A DNA stretch of 64,000 nt from Asterella californica (lineage: Eukaryota > Streptophyta > Marchantiopsida > Marchantiales > Aytoniaceae). The stretch lies in the NCBI GenBank assembly GCA_036924285.1, contig JAYKYS010000002.1, forward strand, positions 8,928,001 to 8,992,000, written 5' to 3'. The position numbers and the translations under genes are program-made. A model generated the notes under the pieces. It worked only from the letters and a program-made list of their open reading frames with translations, was not told where the DNA came from and did no database searches. Below are positions 1 through 10,434 of the stretch, in pieces (position 1 is the stretch's first letter; each line of letters starts with the position of its first letter).

Positions 1-1203
1 AGTTTTGAGGAGCTGTTTGTTGAGTTGGAGAGCTGACGACGTGCTGGTCGTTTGGATATCAATTTCATCAGATTCTTGATCGATTTGGATTCTGAACCAA
101 CCGATTGAAGTTGAGAAGTGCAAACGTGATAAGACAGGAACAGCGAACTGTGATAGTCATGGATAGTTTGCTATTGCTTAAGTTCTGAGTCGAATTTCTG
201 AGTGAAACTTTCCAGGATTGAAGCATGTCTTATCAATAAGATACTTGGAAAGTTTCACCTCAAATGGTCGAGTAGTTTGTTCAGAATCTTGGATCAAATG
301 TACCTGGGTCTGTAAGCTCTGAAGTTCACACAGATTACGGTTTGATCCATATCTGAGAATTGGTTTAAGATTTCGACTTGAAAATTATTCAAGATAGGAG
401 TGAAGGGTCCAATCAAGCTTCCTGTGAAGTTTGATCATCATTGGTCAACTGGTTTGGGAAGACTGAGTTCTCAAAGTTCAAAGATACTTCTGTTATTAGC
501 AGTTTCAGGTTTTTCGGTATCATCTATTGTCATTTTGATCATTTTCGAGCAATTTGGAGAGGAGTTGTTGCTGAAATTGCCATGCCTGCATACGACTCGA
601 CATTGGAGGATGTGGGGCTGATTTCAGCTCTTGATGATGAAGGAGAACGGAGTCGTCATGAATCTTAAGCCGCTGTTTGGGTTCTCGGAGCTGCCAGGTA
701 CTACCGCCGTTGGTGCTATGTTGAGATCTGAGTAGTGCCTTGAAGCATGCATGCTTTACCTTGCTGGAATGCTTGGTAGACCAGGGTGTACAGGAAGTTG
801 TATCGATACTCTATCAAGTTGATTGAGTGATCTTATAGCATCTTCTGGTTGTACTATGAAGTTGTGGGAGCTATTCAGAAGTCGCTGGGGAGCTATTCAG
901 AAGTCATGCTTCCAGTGATATAGAGGAATAACTTCAGTTATATAATACAGAGCTGAGTATTTTTAGTTAGAGTACAAAAGATATGTTTGTAACACAAGTT
1001 TATGCAACCTATACGTAACCTTGGATCGTAGCAAGCTTTAAACTTGAGCCGAGCGGATACAAGGTCACTCCGGCTAGAAGAGTAGATAGTGAAACATTTG
1101 AGAAGAAACATTCAGATCTAGATCCAACCTTGTCAATCCACATACCTCTGCACAGCCATATATCCAGTGTATTCCTAGACAGAAAAACACGTTATACGAT
1201 AGC
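1..1203 (+). repeat. Element B 5' LTR, 3' part (cut by window edge)
   Basis: This is the tail of a long terminal repeat. It is directly followed by a primer-binding site and gag, so it is a 5' LTR; its beginning lies left of the window. The same sequence recurs at about 45420-46648 (the 3' LTR of the same element) and, more diverged, at 46649-47669 plus 60412-61858 (LTR of element A). It ends in ACGATA, like the LTR of element D. Short ORFs inside it (for example 400-668) are not shared coherently between copies and I do not regard them as genes. Confidence 0.8.
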
Positions 1204-1221
1204 TGGTGAACTCGACGTGAA
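1204..1221 (+). other. Element B primer-binding site
   Basis: TGGTGAACTCGACGTGAA begins with the TGG expected opposite a tRNA CCA end and lies directly after the LTR. The identical 18-mer follows the 5' LTR of element D on the minus strand (29421-29438). I could not name the tRNA. Confidence 0.7.
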
Positions 1222-1258
1222 AGTCTGGGGTGAGAGGTACGTGCGTGGTTTTGTCACC

Positions 1259-2510
1259 ATGGACGTTGAAGGGTTGGGTCATTACATAGATGAGGCTTCT
1301 ACATCTGGAGAGGTACCAAAGGTGACGAAGCTTTCACGGTCTGATATGCGATTGCTTGAGGCATTCGCGTTGGTAATGCAACAACAGCAAGCCACTGAAC
1401 GGAAAGAAGCAATGGCTACTAAAGCCTTGCAATCGGTTGTGGAGTTGCTAGATCAGTTTGACGGGAAGAACATATCCAAGTACCTAAAGTACTATTCTGG
1501 AGAGATGGAGTTGAGCAAGGTGCATGAAAGAGAGATGGTGAGTACATTTGCGCTTGCTGTCGTACTTGAACTACGAGAGCACATGAAGGACATCATCCGA
1601 TCTCATGGTGCTACGTGGGAAGGATTTACTCTTCAGCTGAAAGAAAAGTATTCTTTAGAAGATGCAGACCGAGTGACTAAGAAGTCATTCATGGAATGAG
1701 TAAACAAACCCAACAAAGGGCTTGTTGCCACAGAGCTATTTCGGGAGTTTGAGAGACAATTTCTTCAATTGTCTCGGATGGAGAAGCTCACATTGGAGAA
1801 CGACAAGGTGGAGTTGTTTCTGCAAGCAGCCAACAATGAATTACAAAGGGAGTTGGAGCTGCTTTTGGAAGATAGGATAGAAGATTATGGACTCACAACT
1901 GATTGGAGAAAAATCTCTGAAGCAGTGAGTGTACTTGCCAAAAGAGAGTACCGGAGAGGGAAGGTGGTGGAAAGACAAGAAGAGAGACCACCACCGATCA
2001 TAGTACCTCATAGGCAACCAATGGTACCCAATGTGCAAGCACCTATTATGCATGTACCTCAAGTTCCACTTCCTACTATTCTTGTCCCGAAAGTTGTACC
2101 GCAAAGAGATGCTATGGAAAAGTTGGTAAAAGGGATGAGGGACTTGCAGATCAAGTTAGCAAGGTTGGAAGAGAAGGGAGGAGCACATGATACCTGACTT
2201 GCTCCTAAGTAAGATTATGTACAAAGATGCATTTGGTGTGATAGTTCTGATCATGCTCGAAGAGAGTGTGGTGATTTTGCCAAAACTCTACGAGATGGAG
2301 TAGTCTATTGGAAGGAAGGAAAGATTGCTCTGAAAGATAATGGAGAGATTCTTAGAACCAACTTCGGGAAAGGAGGAATGAAGCAAGTACTAGAGGAGTA
2401 TCTATCTCAGCATGCTACTACGTCGGTAGAAGCTGCTACTTATGGAGTTGAGGTAGTACGAGAAAGAAGTGCTTCTAAGAAGCATGTAGATACTCTTGAT
2501 ATGTGGAGTC
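1259..2510 (+). pseudogene. gag: Element B gag, N-terminal part (broken by nonsense codons and insertion)
   Basis: This would be the structural Gag protein of a Ty3/gypsy element, which forms the virus-like particle and binds RNA. I chose the ATG at 1259 because alignment with Gag of element D starts in the same region (LLEAF, ERKEA, FDGK, WEGF, DADRVTKKSF). One frame runs through, broken by TGA at 1697 (a Trp codon in D) and by stops at about 2195 and 2210. A CCHC zinc knuckle (CIWC-x4-H-x4-C) is readable at about 2229-2275. The frame stops making sense at 2510, where element C is inserted, and Gag resumes at 8471. Codon-level similarity to the Gags of D and F is clear. Not functional as it stands. 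Confidence 0.85.
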
Positions 2511-2514
2511 ACGT
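2511..2514 (+). repeat. Target-site duplication ACGT, left side of element C
   Basis: ACGT precedes the TGTCGT start of the left LTR of element C and is repeated at 8471-8474 after the ACGACA end of its right LTR. Joining the two flanks restores the Gag reading of element B. Confidence 0.8.
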
Positions 2515-4060
2515 TGTCGTATTGTACATAGGTCTATACAGTGAAAAGTATTGCAGAGAGATTTTTTTCTATATTGTGTAAAGGAAGCTGCCCTGCAGCT
2601 TAACAAGCTAGGCAGGAGCTAAGCTGGGGCTATGCTTGACAAGCTACCCCCTAGCTTGGGTTGGAATATCACCCCTAAAGGAGTCGAAAGACACCAGAAT
2701 GCAAAGCTCGATGAGGAGAGCGACCTCATGCTTCTAGTTTTGACAGAAAGTGTTTTAAGCAATAGTTAGTACGAGTTTTAGGCTGTGAAATATGTGAAAG
2801 AGGGAAATCGGTCGATTCTGGCTTGTGACTCGAACTCAGAATCTGATAACATGAGCGTGTAGGTGTTCACAAATACTATAGTTTTGACTCCTTGTTCATT
2901 AAAAACGGAGTTGTATAGAGAAGTTAGTGTAGGAAAGGCTAGTAAAGATTTTACAGAAAAATTTCTTCAGGTAAACATATGTACAAAAGTTTTTACCTTC
3001 TTGAACGGAACCAAAGGCCATCCAGTGATAAGGCGCCTGTCTAGGAGGGAAGTGGTCTCAGGATCAATCCCCCCTGGCCTTTGGTTCCTATTCCGGCATG
3101 TTGGCCTCCTGGAAGGGAGTCTATGTTGGATATGCAGCCACGTCCTGCATATCTAGGGGCGGGAGACCGGTATCTCCCTTAATCGTGGGCTTCCTGACCT
3201 AAGCCTCCGCATGCCATCCTGAATATACTATGGGAGATACTTGGTGCGCATATGGGGGGGCTGTAAGCCCTGTGGGGCAGCCTCATAAGTGTAGGGGCTT
3301 CGGCCTACATTGGATGGCTTGTAGTATATTCAGGGTGGCATCAAGATGGCATCGAGGGCACGGGAAACTTTTGCTGATTATTATGTACGCATAAGGATAG
3401 CAGGGGAACAGCTTTAGCAGGGGCCTTAAAACTGAAGCGGAAGCGGACACTTTTCTGAGAAATGTTTCTTAGAGAGCTTGAAGCGAAAGATTGAAGCAAA
3501 ATATTACAGCGGAAGCGGAAAACTACAGCGGAAGCGGAAGATTACCGCGGAAGCTTGAAGCAGAATATTACAGCGGAAGCGGAAGATTACCGCGGAAGCT
3601 TGAAACGGAAGATTACAGTGGAAGCGGAAAACTACAACGGAAGCGGAAGATTACCGTGGAAGCGGAAAACTACAGTGGAAGCGGAAGATTACCGCGGAAG
3701 CTTGAAGCAGAATATTACAGCGGAAGCGGAAAACTACAGCGGAAGCGGAAGATTACCGTGGAAGCTTGAAGCAGAATATTACAGCGGAAGCGGAAGATTA
3801 CCGCAGAAGCTTGAAACGGAAGATTACAGTGGAAGCGGAAAACTACAACGGAAGCAGAATATTACCGCGGAAGCTTGGAGCGGAAGATTACAGTGGAAGC
3901 GGGGGCGGAAGGAGGAGAATTAGAGTTTAAAAGGGGGTCATCGATAAGGACAGCAGGGGGCAGCTTAGCTAGGGCCCTGCTTCTGATAAGTGACTACGCT
4001 TATAAGGACAGCAGGGGGGCAGCTTAAGCTGGGGCCTTAACTTTTAGGTTATTTACCTAC
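2515..4060 (+). repeat. Element C 5' LTR, truncated at its 3' end
   Basis: Nearly identical to 6280-7788 of the right LTR, then breaks off after TTTACCTAC. The right LTR continues for about 680 bases more. The copies differ mainly in the length of the internal GAAGCGGAA array. ORFs here (2863-3156, 3491-3923) are LTR and repeat sequence, not genes. Confidence 0.85.
3427..3910 (+). repeat. Tandem array of about 19-bp GAAGCGGAA-type units
   Basis: Units such as GAAGCGGAAGATTACAGCG recur head to tail, some with a 7-base CTTGAAG insertion giving 26-base units. The array lies in the LTR of element C and recurs at 7195-7640 with a different number of units. Translation gives low-complexity Ser/Gly/Arg/Lys peptides, which is a repeat artefact. 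Confidence 0.9.
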
Positions 4061-5612
4061 AATGGATGCAGAAGGTTTGTTGCAGACCATATCAGGGATG
4101 TAGAACGTATCTTGACTCGTCTGGAGGAGGTACATCTCACCCTGTCAGGAGCTAAGTCCAAGTTTGGTGTGTCTGAGATTTTAGTGGTTGGACATCTGTG
4201 TGGCGCTTTTGGAAGACGATCAAACCCCGAGAAGGTTGAAGCTATAGCTAGGATGGCAGACTGTAAGAACATCACGGAGGTTCGACGCTTTCTGGGTGCT
4301 TGTGTATTTTATCGCTTATCCATTCCTCATTATGCTCATGTTGCTGAGCCTTTGTATGCATTATTGAGGAAGGATAAGAGGTTCGTATGGACCTCAGTCC
4401 ATAGAGAAACTATGAATAGGCTGAAGGAGGCTCTACAGTCTCCACCTGTTCTAAGAAGAGTAGACTACGGATGTGGAAGACCTGTCATTGTCACAGTAGA
4501 TACTAGTCCAAAGGCGATTGGTTGGACAATAGGTCAAGATGATGCGGATGGTATGCGGCTTACCTCTAGGTTTGGAGCTAGGATCTTGACAGACAGGCAA
4601 CGAGATTATCCTCAGGTGAAGCGTGAATTGTGGGGAGCGGTGACAGCGATGAAGACAGACCGTGAGTTTTTGATTGGTGCTCATGTAGTCCTAGAGACGG
4701 ATTGTCTACCTCTACTAGGCATGATATCCAACTGTAGCACGCCAGACATAGCGATGTTACGTTGGATTGCCTATATTAGAAGCTTGAACCCAGAGCTGAA
4801 GCATATAAAAGGAAAGGAGAATATGGTCGCAGATATGTTGTCAAGAGCTCGATTTGTAGACGAGGATGTCATGATTTCAGAAGCTGAGGAAGAGGAGAGA
4901 AAGGATGCTCAGTGTCAGGTTAATCGACGGGCTACGAACTTGGAGCCGTTGATGTTTAGAGAAGAGCTTTACACAGGTAGACTTCGTGACATAGGGTATT
5001 ATCTGAGCTTGTTGGAGAGACAAGAGAGATGGAGCAAAGTAGAGTTCAGAGAGATAAGGAAACAAGCTTACAACTATCTTCTGCATGATGGGTATCTTTG
5101 GAGACGGCCACGGAGGAGAGATGGGATGTTCATACGAGTAGTGGACGATCTGCAGACTAAGCAGCAACTAATGAAAGAGTTCCATGATACCTTATGGGCC
5201 GGACATTGAGGGATTTGGGCTACCTACATCAAGCTGAAGGAAAGGTATTGGTGGAAAGTGGGTTCTCGACTTGGTGGTGATGCCTCTGGGGTTATGGGGC
5301 ATGCGATATTTGGTTCTGGCTCGTGAGGATCTCTCCAACTTTGTAGAAGGGCGAGCCTTGAGGACGAAGACCACAGAGGGGATATGTAAGTTTGTTCTTG
5401 AAGATATTATTTGTAGATATGGGTCTGTAGGAAGGCTACGTGCAGATAGGGGAGAACTACGTGGTACGGAAGCGAAAGAGTTTTTTGCTCGATATGGTGT
5501 GAAGCTCAAGCTTACTACTGCGATGAATCCAGAGGGGATTGGCAAGAGCGAACGAGGACATCCATCAATAGTTCAGGCTTTGGTGAAGGCGTGTGATGGT
5601 AAGCATAGAGAG

Positions 5613-5615
5613 TGA
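5613..5615 (+). other. In-frame UGA-C in integrase (shared with elements D and F)
   Basis: The codon before PRLLPFALWADR is TGA followed by CCT. Element B has TGG here, but elements D (12981-12983) and F (37243-37245) have the same TGA followed by CCT. UGA followed by C is a known weak termination context; whether it is read through here is inference. Confidence 0.6.
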
Positions 5616-6261
5616 CCTAGGTTACTCCCTTTTGCTTTATGGGCAGATAGAACAACTCATTGTTCTACTACAGGATATATGCCTGTTGAGTTAATGTTAG
5701 GACAGAAACCGATGATGCCAGCAGAAGAAGACTTTCCTACCTGGGCTACCTTGTCATGGGAAGATAATATGAACCGTGTGCAACTTCTCTCATTACGAAT
5801 CAGACAGCTAGAATGTAGAAAGGAGGATCTCGCTGAAGCGCAGCGACGGTTGAAGACGGCTCGACTTGGGAACAAGGAGGTTTGATAAGACTCACAAACT
5901 ACGACCAAAATCGATACAAGTTGGAGACTGGGTGTTGGTATACGACAGCACATTGGAGAACCAACACTCTACAGTTCGAAAGTTTTCGAGAAGGTGGTTT
6001 GGCCCTTACCTTGTCTCAGATGTACATCAGAATGCTACCTATTCCTTGCAAGAGCTAGATGGCACGCCTTTAAAGCTTCCAGTTGCAGGGAAACGAGTGA
6101 AGTTATTCAAGAAGAGAGGGGAGACTGTGGAGCTAGCTGAGTTCTTAGGTTCAGAGCAGACAGGAGCAAATGAAGACCTTTCTGAGACGGTCGAAGAGAG
6201 CGAAGACGATTTGGAGGACCATGAGGATCGGCGACGGATTGGCACATACCAGAGGATGTGC

Positions 6262-6279
6262 AGGTTTGGAGGGGATGAA
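6262..6279 (+). other. Element C polypurine tract
   Basis: AGGTTTGGAGGGGATGAA directly precedes the TGTCGT start of the right LTR. The same GGTTT-purine-GGGG pattern precedes the 3' LTRs of B, D and F. Confidence 0.8.
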
Positions 6280-8470
6280 TGTCGTATTGTATATAGGTCT
6301 ATACAGTGAAAAGTATTGCAGAGAGATTTTTTTCTATATTGTGTAAAGGAAGCTGCCCTGCAGCTTAACAAGCTAGGCAGGAGCTAAGCTGGGGCTATGC
6401 TTGACAAGCTGCCCCCTAGCTTGGATTGGAATATCACCCCTAAAGGAGTCGAAAGACACCAGAATGTAAAGCTCGACGAGGAGAGCGACCTCATGCTTCT
6501 AGTTTTGACAGAAAGTGTTTTAAGCAATAGTTAGTACGAGTTTTAGGCTGTGAAATATGTGAAAGAGGGAAATCGGTCGATTCTGGCTTGTGACTCGAAC
6601 TCAGAATCTGATAACATGAGCGTGTAGGTGTTCACAAATATTATAGTTTTGACTCCTTGTTCATTAAAAACGGAGTTGTATAGAGAAGTTAGTGTAGGAA
6701 AGGCTAGTAAAGATTTTACAGAAAAATTTCTTCAGGTAAACATATGTACAAAAGTTTTTATCTTCTTGAACGGAACCAAAGGCCATCCCAGTGATAGGGC
6801 GCCTGCCTAGGAGGGAAGTGGTCTCAGGATCAATCCCCCCTGGCCTCTGGTTCCTATTCCGGCATGTTGGCTTCCTGGAAGGGAGTCTATGTTGGATATG
6901 CAGCCACGTCGTGCATATCTAGGGGCGGGAGACCGGTATCTCCCTTAATCGTGGGCTTCCTGGCCTAAGCCTCCGCATGCCATCTTGAATATACTATGGG
7001 AGATACCTGGTGCGCATATGGGGGGGCTGTAAGCCCTGTGGGGCAGCCTCATAAGTATAGAGGCTTCGGCCTACATTGGATGGCTTGTAGTATATTCAGG
7101 GTGGCATCAAGATGGCATCGAGGGCACGGGAAACTTTTGCTGATTATTATGTACGCATAAGGATAGCAGGGGAACAGCTTTAGCAGGGGCCTTAAAACTG
7201 AAGCGGAAGCGGACACTTTTCTGAGAAATGTTTCTTAGAGAGCTTGAAGCGAAAGATTGAAGCAGAATATTACAGCGGAAGCGGAAAATTACAACGAAAG
7301 CGGAAGATTACCGCGGAAGCTTGAAGCAGAATATTACAGCGGAAGCGGAAGATTACCGCGGAAGCTTGAAACGGAAGATTACAGTGGAAGCGGAAAACTA
7401 CAACGGAAGCGGAAGATTACCGCGGAAGCTTGAAGCGGAAGATTACAGCGGAAGCGGAAAACTACAGCGGAAGCGGAAGATTACCGCGGAAGCTTGAAGC
7501 AGAATATTACAGCGGAAGCGGAAGATTACCGCAGAAGCTTGAAACGGAAGATTACAGTGGAAGCGGAAAACTACAACGGAAGCGGAAGATTACCGCGGAA
7601 GCTTGGAGCGGAAGATTACAGTGGAAGCGGGGGCGGAAGGAGGAGAATTAGAGTTTAAAAGGGGGTCATCGATAAGGACAGCAGGGGGCAGCTTAGCTAG
7701 GGCCCTGCTTATGATAAGTGACTACACTTATAAGGACAGCAGGGGGGCAGCTTAAGCTGGGGCCTTAACTTTTAGGTTATTTACCTACGGCGACTTGGGA
7801 TCGGGGACAGTTTTGCAAAGGATTTTTTCTGAGAGAACTGAAGCGGAAGGAAGAGGATTAGGGATTTGGGGGTTGAGGACACGCAGGAGAAGCTAGGAGG
7901 CGGGAGAAGGTGAAATTGCTCACAGATTGAATTGGGAGAGCATCGTAAGAGAGAGAGGCAGGAGTTTTAGGCTTGGACGTTGTTTAAATAAACTGTTCTG
8001 GGGAAAAATTACTCTTAGGGGACAGTTCTATTGAGAGAGATCATTTGGAAATCTACAGGGGACTTTTGATCGACGTTGGATCAGATTTCTGAGAGTTTCT
8101 GTTGGGGCAAGGAGAGGAATAGGATTCAGGGGCCTGAATTTCTCTATTAGGTTCGGATTGAGACGTACTGGGTAGACTTTTGGCTTGACGGGTGAAGAGA
8201 GGTGCGCAGGAGAGAAAGAGAGAGATTTTCTGTACAATTGGAGAAATTGGTGGTGCAGACTACACTATAATAAAGTTAATTGAATCTTGAGAGACCTATC
8301 TGTGTACCCAAGGTGTGTTTGAGTGCTTGTTTTTGTAATTGGTGGACGCAAGAAGCAGGGTTTTGGAGATCTCATCGTCAGCGGCTACTTGTCTTTCTCT
8401 TCTGGTCGTTTTCTTGGATCGATCACAGTCAGGAGGTCCGCCCTCCCCAAGAAAGACTCTCAACACGACA
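6280..8470 (+). repeat. Element C 3' LTR (complete)
   Basis: 2191 bases from TGTCGT to ACGACA. The first 1.5 kb match the left LTR; the last 680 bases (7789-8470) have no partner in this window because the left copy is truncated. I see no convincing gene in it. Confidence 0.85.
7195..7640 (+). repeat. Tandem GAAGCGGAA array, right-LTR copy
   Basis: Same 19/26-base units as at 3427-3910, with a shorter total length. This difference accounts for most of the length difference between the two LTRs over their shared part. Confidence 0.9.
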
Positions 8471-9599
8471 ACGTGGTAAGCACGAACAAAAAGGAGAAAA
8501 TCGCAAGGGAGGAGTTGCTTAGAACAGTCACGGCAATCATGGGTGCTACTGGATGGGATGATCCCGTGGATACAATGTCTGTACATGCTTATTTGACGAA
8601 GAGTCAACATGAGGCTCTCATGGAAGAGAAGCGCAAACGAGATGAGCAAGCCCTAGCGAAGAGAGAACAGCTCTCAAGAGACAAACAAGAGGAGAAAAGT
8701 TCAGACCGGAGATTATGTCTCTACCAGAGGAGACTATGGAAGAGGTCATATCATCTACTCCTGAGAAGTCAGAGAAGAGCAGAGGTAAAGAGAAAGGTAA
8801 ATCTCCTTCATACAAGCTTCAGTCTGATATTGAAGCTGCTACGGATCTGAAAGGAGTACTAGAAGAGAGAGTACTCAATGCCAAGATCGAGTTTACCTTG
8901 CGAGAAGTTCTTGGGATTGTCAAGAAGGAGTTTCATGATGTCATTATTGACACCATCAAACGAAAAAGGCAATTGGCAGGGGAAAACGCTGTGTCTAATG
9001 CATTAGACACAAGGATATCAAGAGAAGAAGAGTTAGAACTAGCTCAATGCCGCATCAACCGCAAGGTTCGGTTTGAGGATGATAGTGATGACAAGGTCTT
9101 TAATCATTACACTAGAGGACATTGGGCTAGAGCTACTACCGAAGCCTTAGTGAAGGTAGGAGAGATGATAGATCCGGTGGTTGCTCTCATTGATCCTGGA
9201 TCAGAGATCAATATTGTCTCTAAGGACATCTACAAGCAAGGTGGATGGCCTGTTGATATAGATCATGGTTGGATGATCAGAATAGCGAACAACACACGAG
9301 GAGAACTCTATAGAGCTTGTCTTGATGTGAAAGTAAAGGTTGGAGATGTAACTATAGAACAAAACTTCTTTGTTCAAGATAGTACATCATACCCGGTGAT
9401 ACTCGGTCAACCTTACATTACAGCTGTGAGGATGGAGACCAAGGTTTTGGATGATGGATCTGCTTATGCGCGGATCAGAAGTCAGGATGGTAAGAGAGCG
9501 GTACAATTTCTAACTGTATCAGCAAACCATGAGCGGAACAAAGATTATTTGAGGGGTGGTTCCTTGCCTAAGGTCACGGAGGAATTCAAGGATTTTTGA
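8471..9599 (+). pseudogene. gag-pro: Element B gag C-terminus and aspartic protease
   Basis: Gag resumes after element C (KEKIAREELL, GWDDPVDTMSVHAYL, matching D), shifts frame once near 8700, then runs open to TGA at 9597. The last 200 residues are the retroviral-type aspartic protease that cuts the polyprotein. Its active site reads D-P-G-S-E-I-N near 9192, where D and F have D-H-G; a second conserved block is ILGQPYI near 9400. The frame ends at KDF-stop, exactly where pol begins in the -1 frame. Damaged by the insertion and by a frameshift. Confidence 0.85.
9590..9596 (+). promoter_or_regulatory. Candidate -1 ribosomal frameshift heptamer GGATTTT (element B)
   Basis: Phased as G GAT TTT in the protease frame, one codon before TGA, with pol open in the -1 frame from this point. 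The same heptamer in the same phase occurs at the pro/pol junctions of D (26960-26966) and F (40222-40228). GGAUUUU is, as I recall, the shifty heptamer of a plant dianthovirus. Confidence 0.7.
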
Positions 9600-10434
9600 C
9601 AAGTACTGCTATAGAGCGAGGACATAGTGGTACACTGGAGAAGGTACTCTTGCTAGAGAAAGAAAGTGCTTTTTGTACAGGAGTTGTGAGATTTTCTGGG
9701 AGTGGATTTGCTACACATACACGACTTGCTGACTTGCAGAAGTGGGAGCAGAAGGTTCTGCGAAAAACTGAAAAAGACCTAAAGAGAGTTGGTGTGCTTG
9801 AAGAGGATGATAAGATAGAAGGTGTTTATTTGGAGTTAGGATTGGGAGATTTCATTGATGAGCTTGCTATGCATGAGCAACAAGATGAAGATCATGTGGT
9901 GGAAGTACACTCTAGGGAGCTCTATACAGCTATAGAGTCATTCGTAGATCCTGAAGTTAGAGTTGATACTAGGTACAAAACGGTAGACAAGAAGGTAAAA
10001 CTTATTGCTCAGCCATTACCAAGTGATTCTAACCAGCGAGTCCAACAATCTTCGAAGGAAAAAAGTTTGAGAGATCTTAGTCGAGTCGGGCACAAGTTCA
10101 CTGAAGCTACGCTCAAGGAGTTGAAGGTTGGTTCTGCAGATTTTCTTTTGCCTATGGAGGAGAATAGGTTTAAGGAGATGTTAACTAGACATGGGAAAGT
10201 CTTTGCTTTTGAAGCCTCAGAAATCAGATGTGTAGATCCCAGCATTGTGGCACCAATGATCATATTCACAATTCCACATGCTCCTTGGGACTTGAGGTCA
10301 ATTCCTGTAGAGCGCATCTACCGAAACTCATAGAGCTCTTGAAGGAGAAGATGCAGATGAAGATCTTGGAAACATCGTTTGCACCATACTCTAGTCGTTG
10401 GTTTACAGTACCAAAGAAGAGTGGTGCATTACGA
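9596..10434 (+). pseudogene. pol: Element B pol, N-terminal part (linker and start of RT)
   Basis: It begins in the -1 frame relative to protease. The first 150 residues are a linker region shared with D (CTGVVRFS, EGVYLE, HSREL, TRYKTVDKKVK, VGHKFTE). RT motifs then start (FAFEASEIRCVDPS, IPHAPWDL), a frameshift occurs near 10305, and the frame continues as LPKLIELLKEKM...SSRWFTVPKK. It is cut at 10434 inside RT by element D and resumes at 31464. Confidence 0.85.

Larger units (their letters stand above)
4061..6309 (+). pseudogene. pol: Element C pol remnant: end of RT, RNase H, integrase
   Basis: The polyprotein begins abruptly after the RT active site (GCRRFVADH) and continues through RT connection, RNase H (VDTSPKAIGW near 4495, ETDCLPLLGM near 4696) and integrase. 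Damage: CGA-to-TGA at 5207 within the zinc-binding region; a deletion at about 5254 that removes the CxxC half of the HHCC finger and shifts frame; TGA at 5613-5615 in a conserved Trp codon; a frameshift near 5875. Integrase Asp (RADRGEL) and Glu (KSERGHP) motifs are still visible. The C-terminal part has the GPY/F-like module (RRWFGPYLV) and an acidic tail, and reads into the right LTR. Not functional. Confidence 0.9.
2515..8470 (+). mobile_element. Element C: internally deleted Ty3/gypsy LTR retrotransposon inside gag of B
   Basis: It is bounded by TGTCGT...ACGACA terminal inverted repeats and an ACGT target duplication. The left LTR (2515-4060) is cut short and joined straight to the last part of pol; the right LTR (6280-8470) is complete. 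Primer site, gag, protease and most of RT are missing, so it is non-autonomous and probably dead. It belongs to the same lineage as its host element B. Confidence 0.85.

Noticed and set aside
400..668. Two overlapping ORFs near the left edge, one repeated at 45836-46057
   Set aside because: LTR sequence; reading is not maintained in the third LTR copy (about 47096) and no domain is recognisable.
3491..3923. Repetitive array that superficially resembles a CRISPR
   Set aside because: Units are contiguous with no unique spacers, lie in an LTR and encode low-complexity peptides; the setting is eukaryotic.
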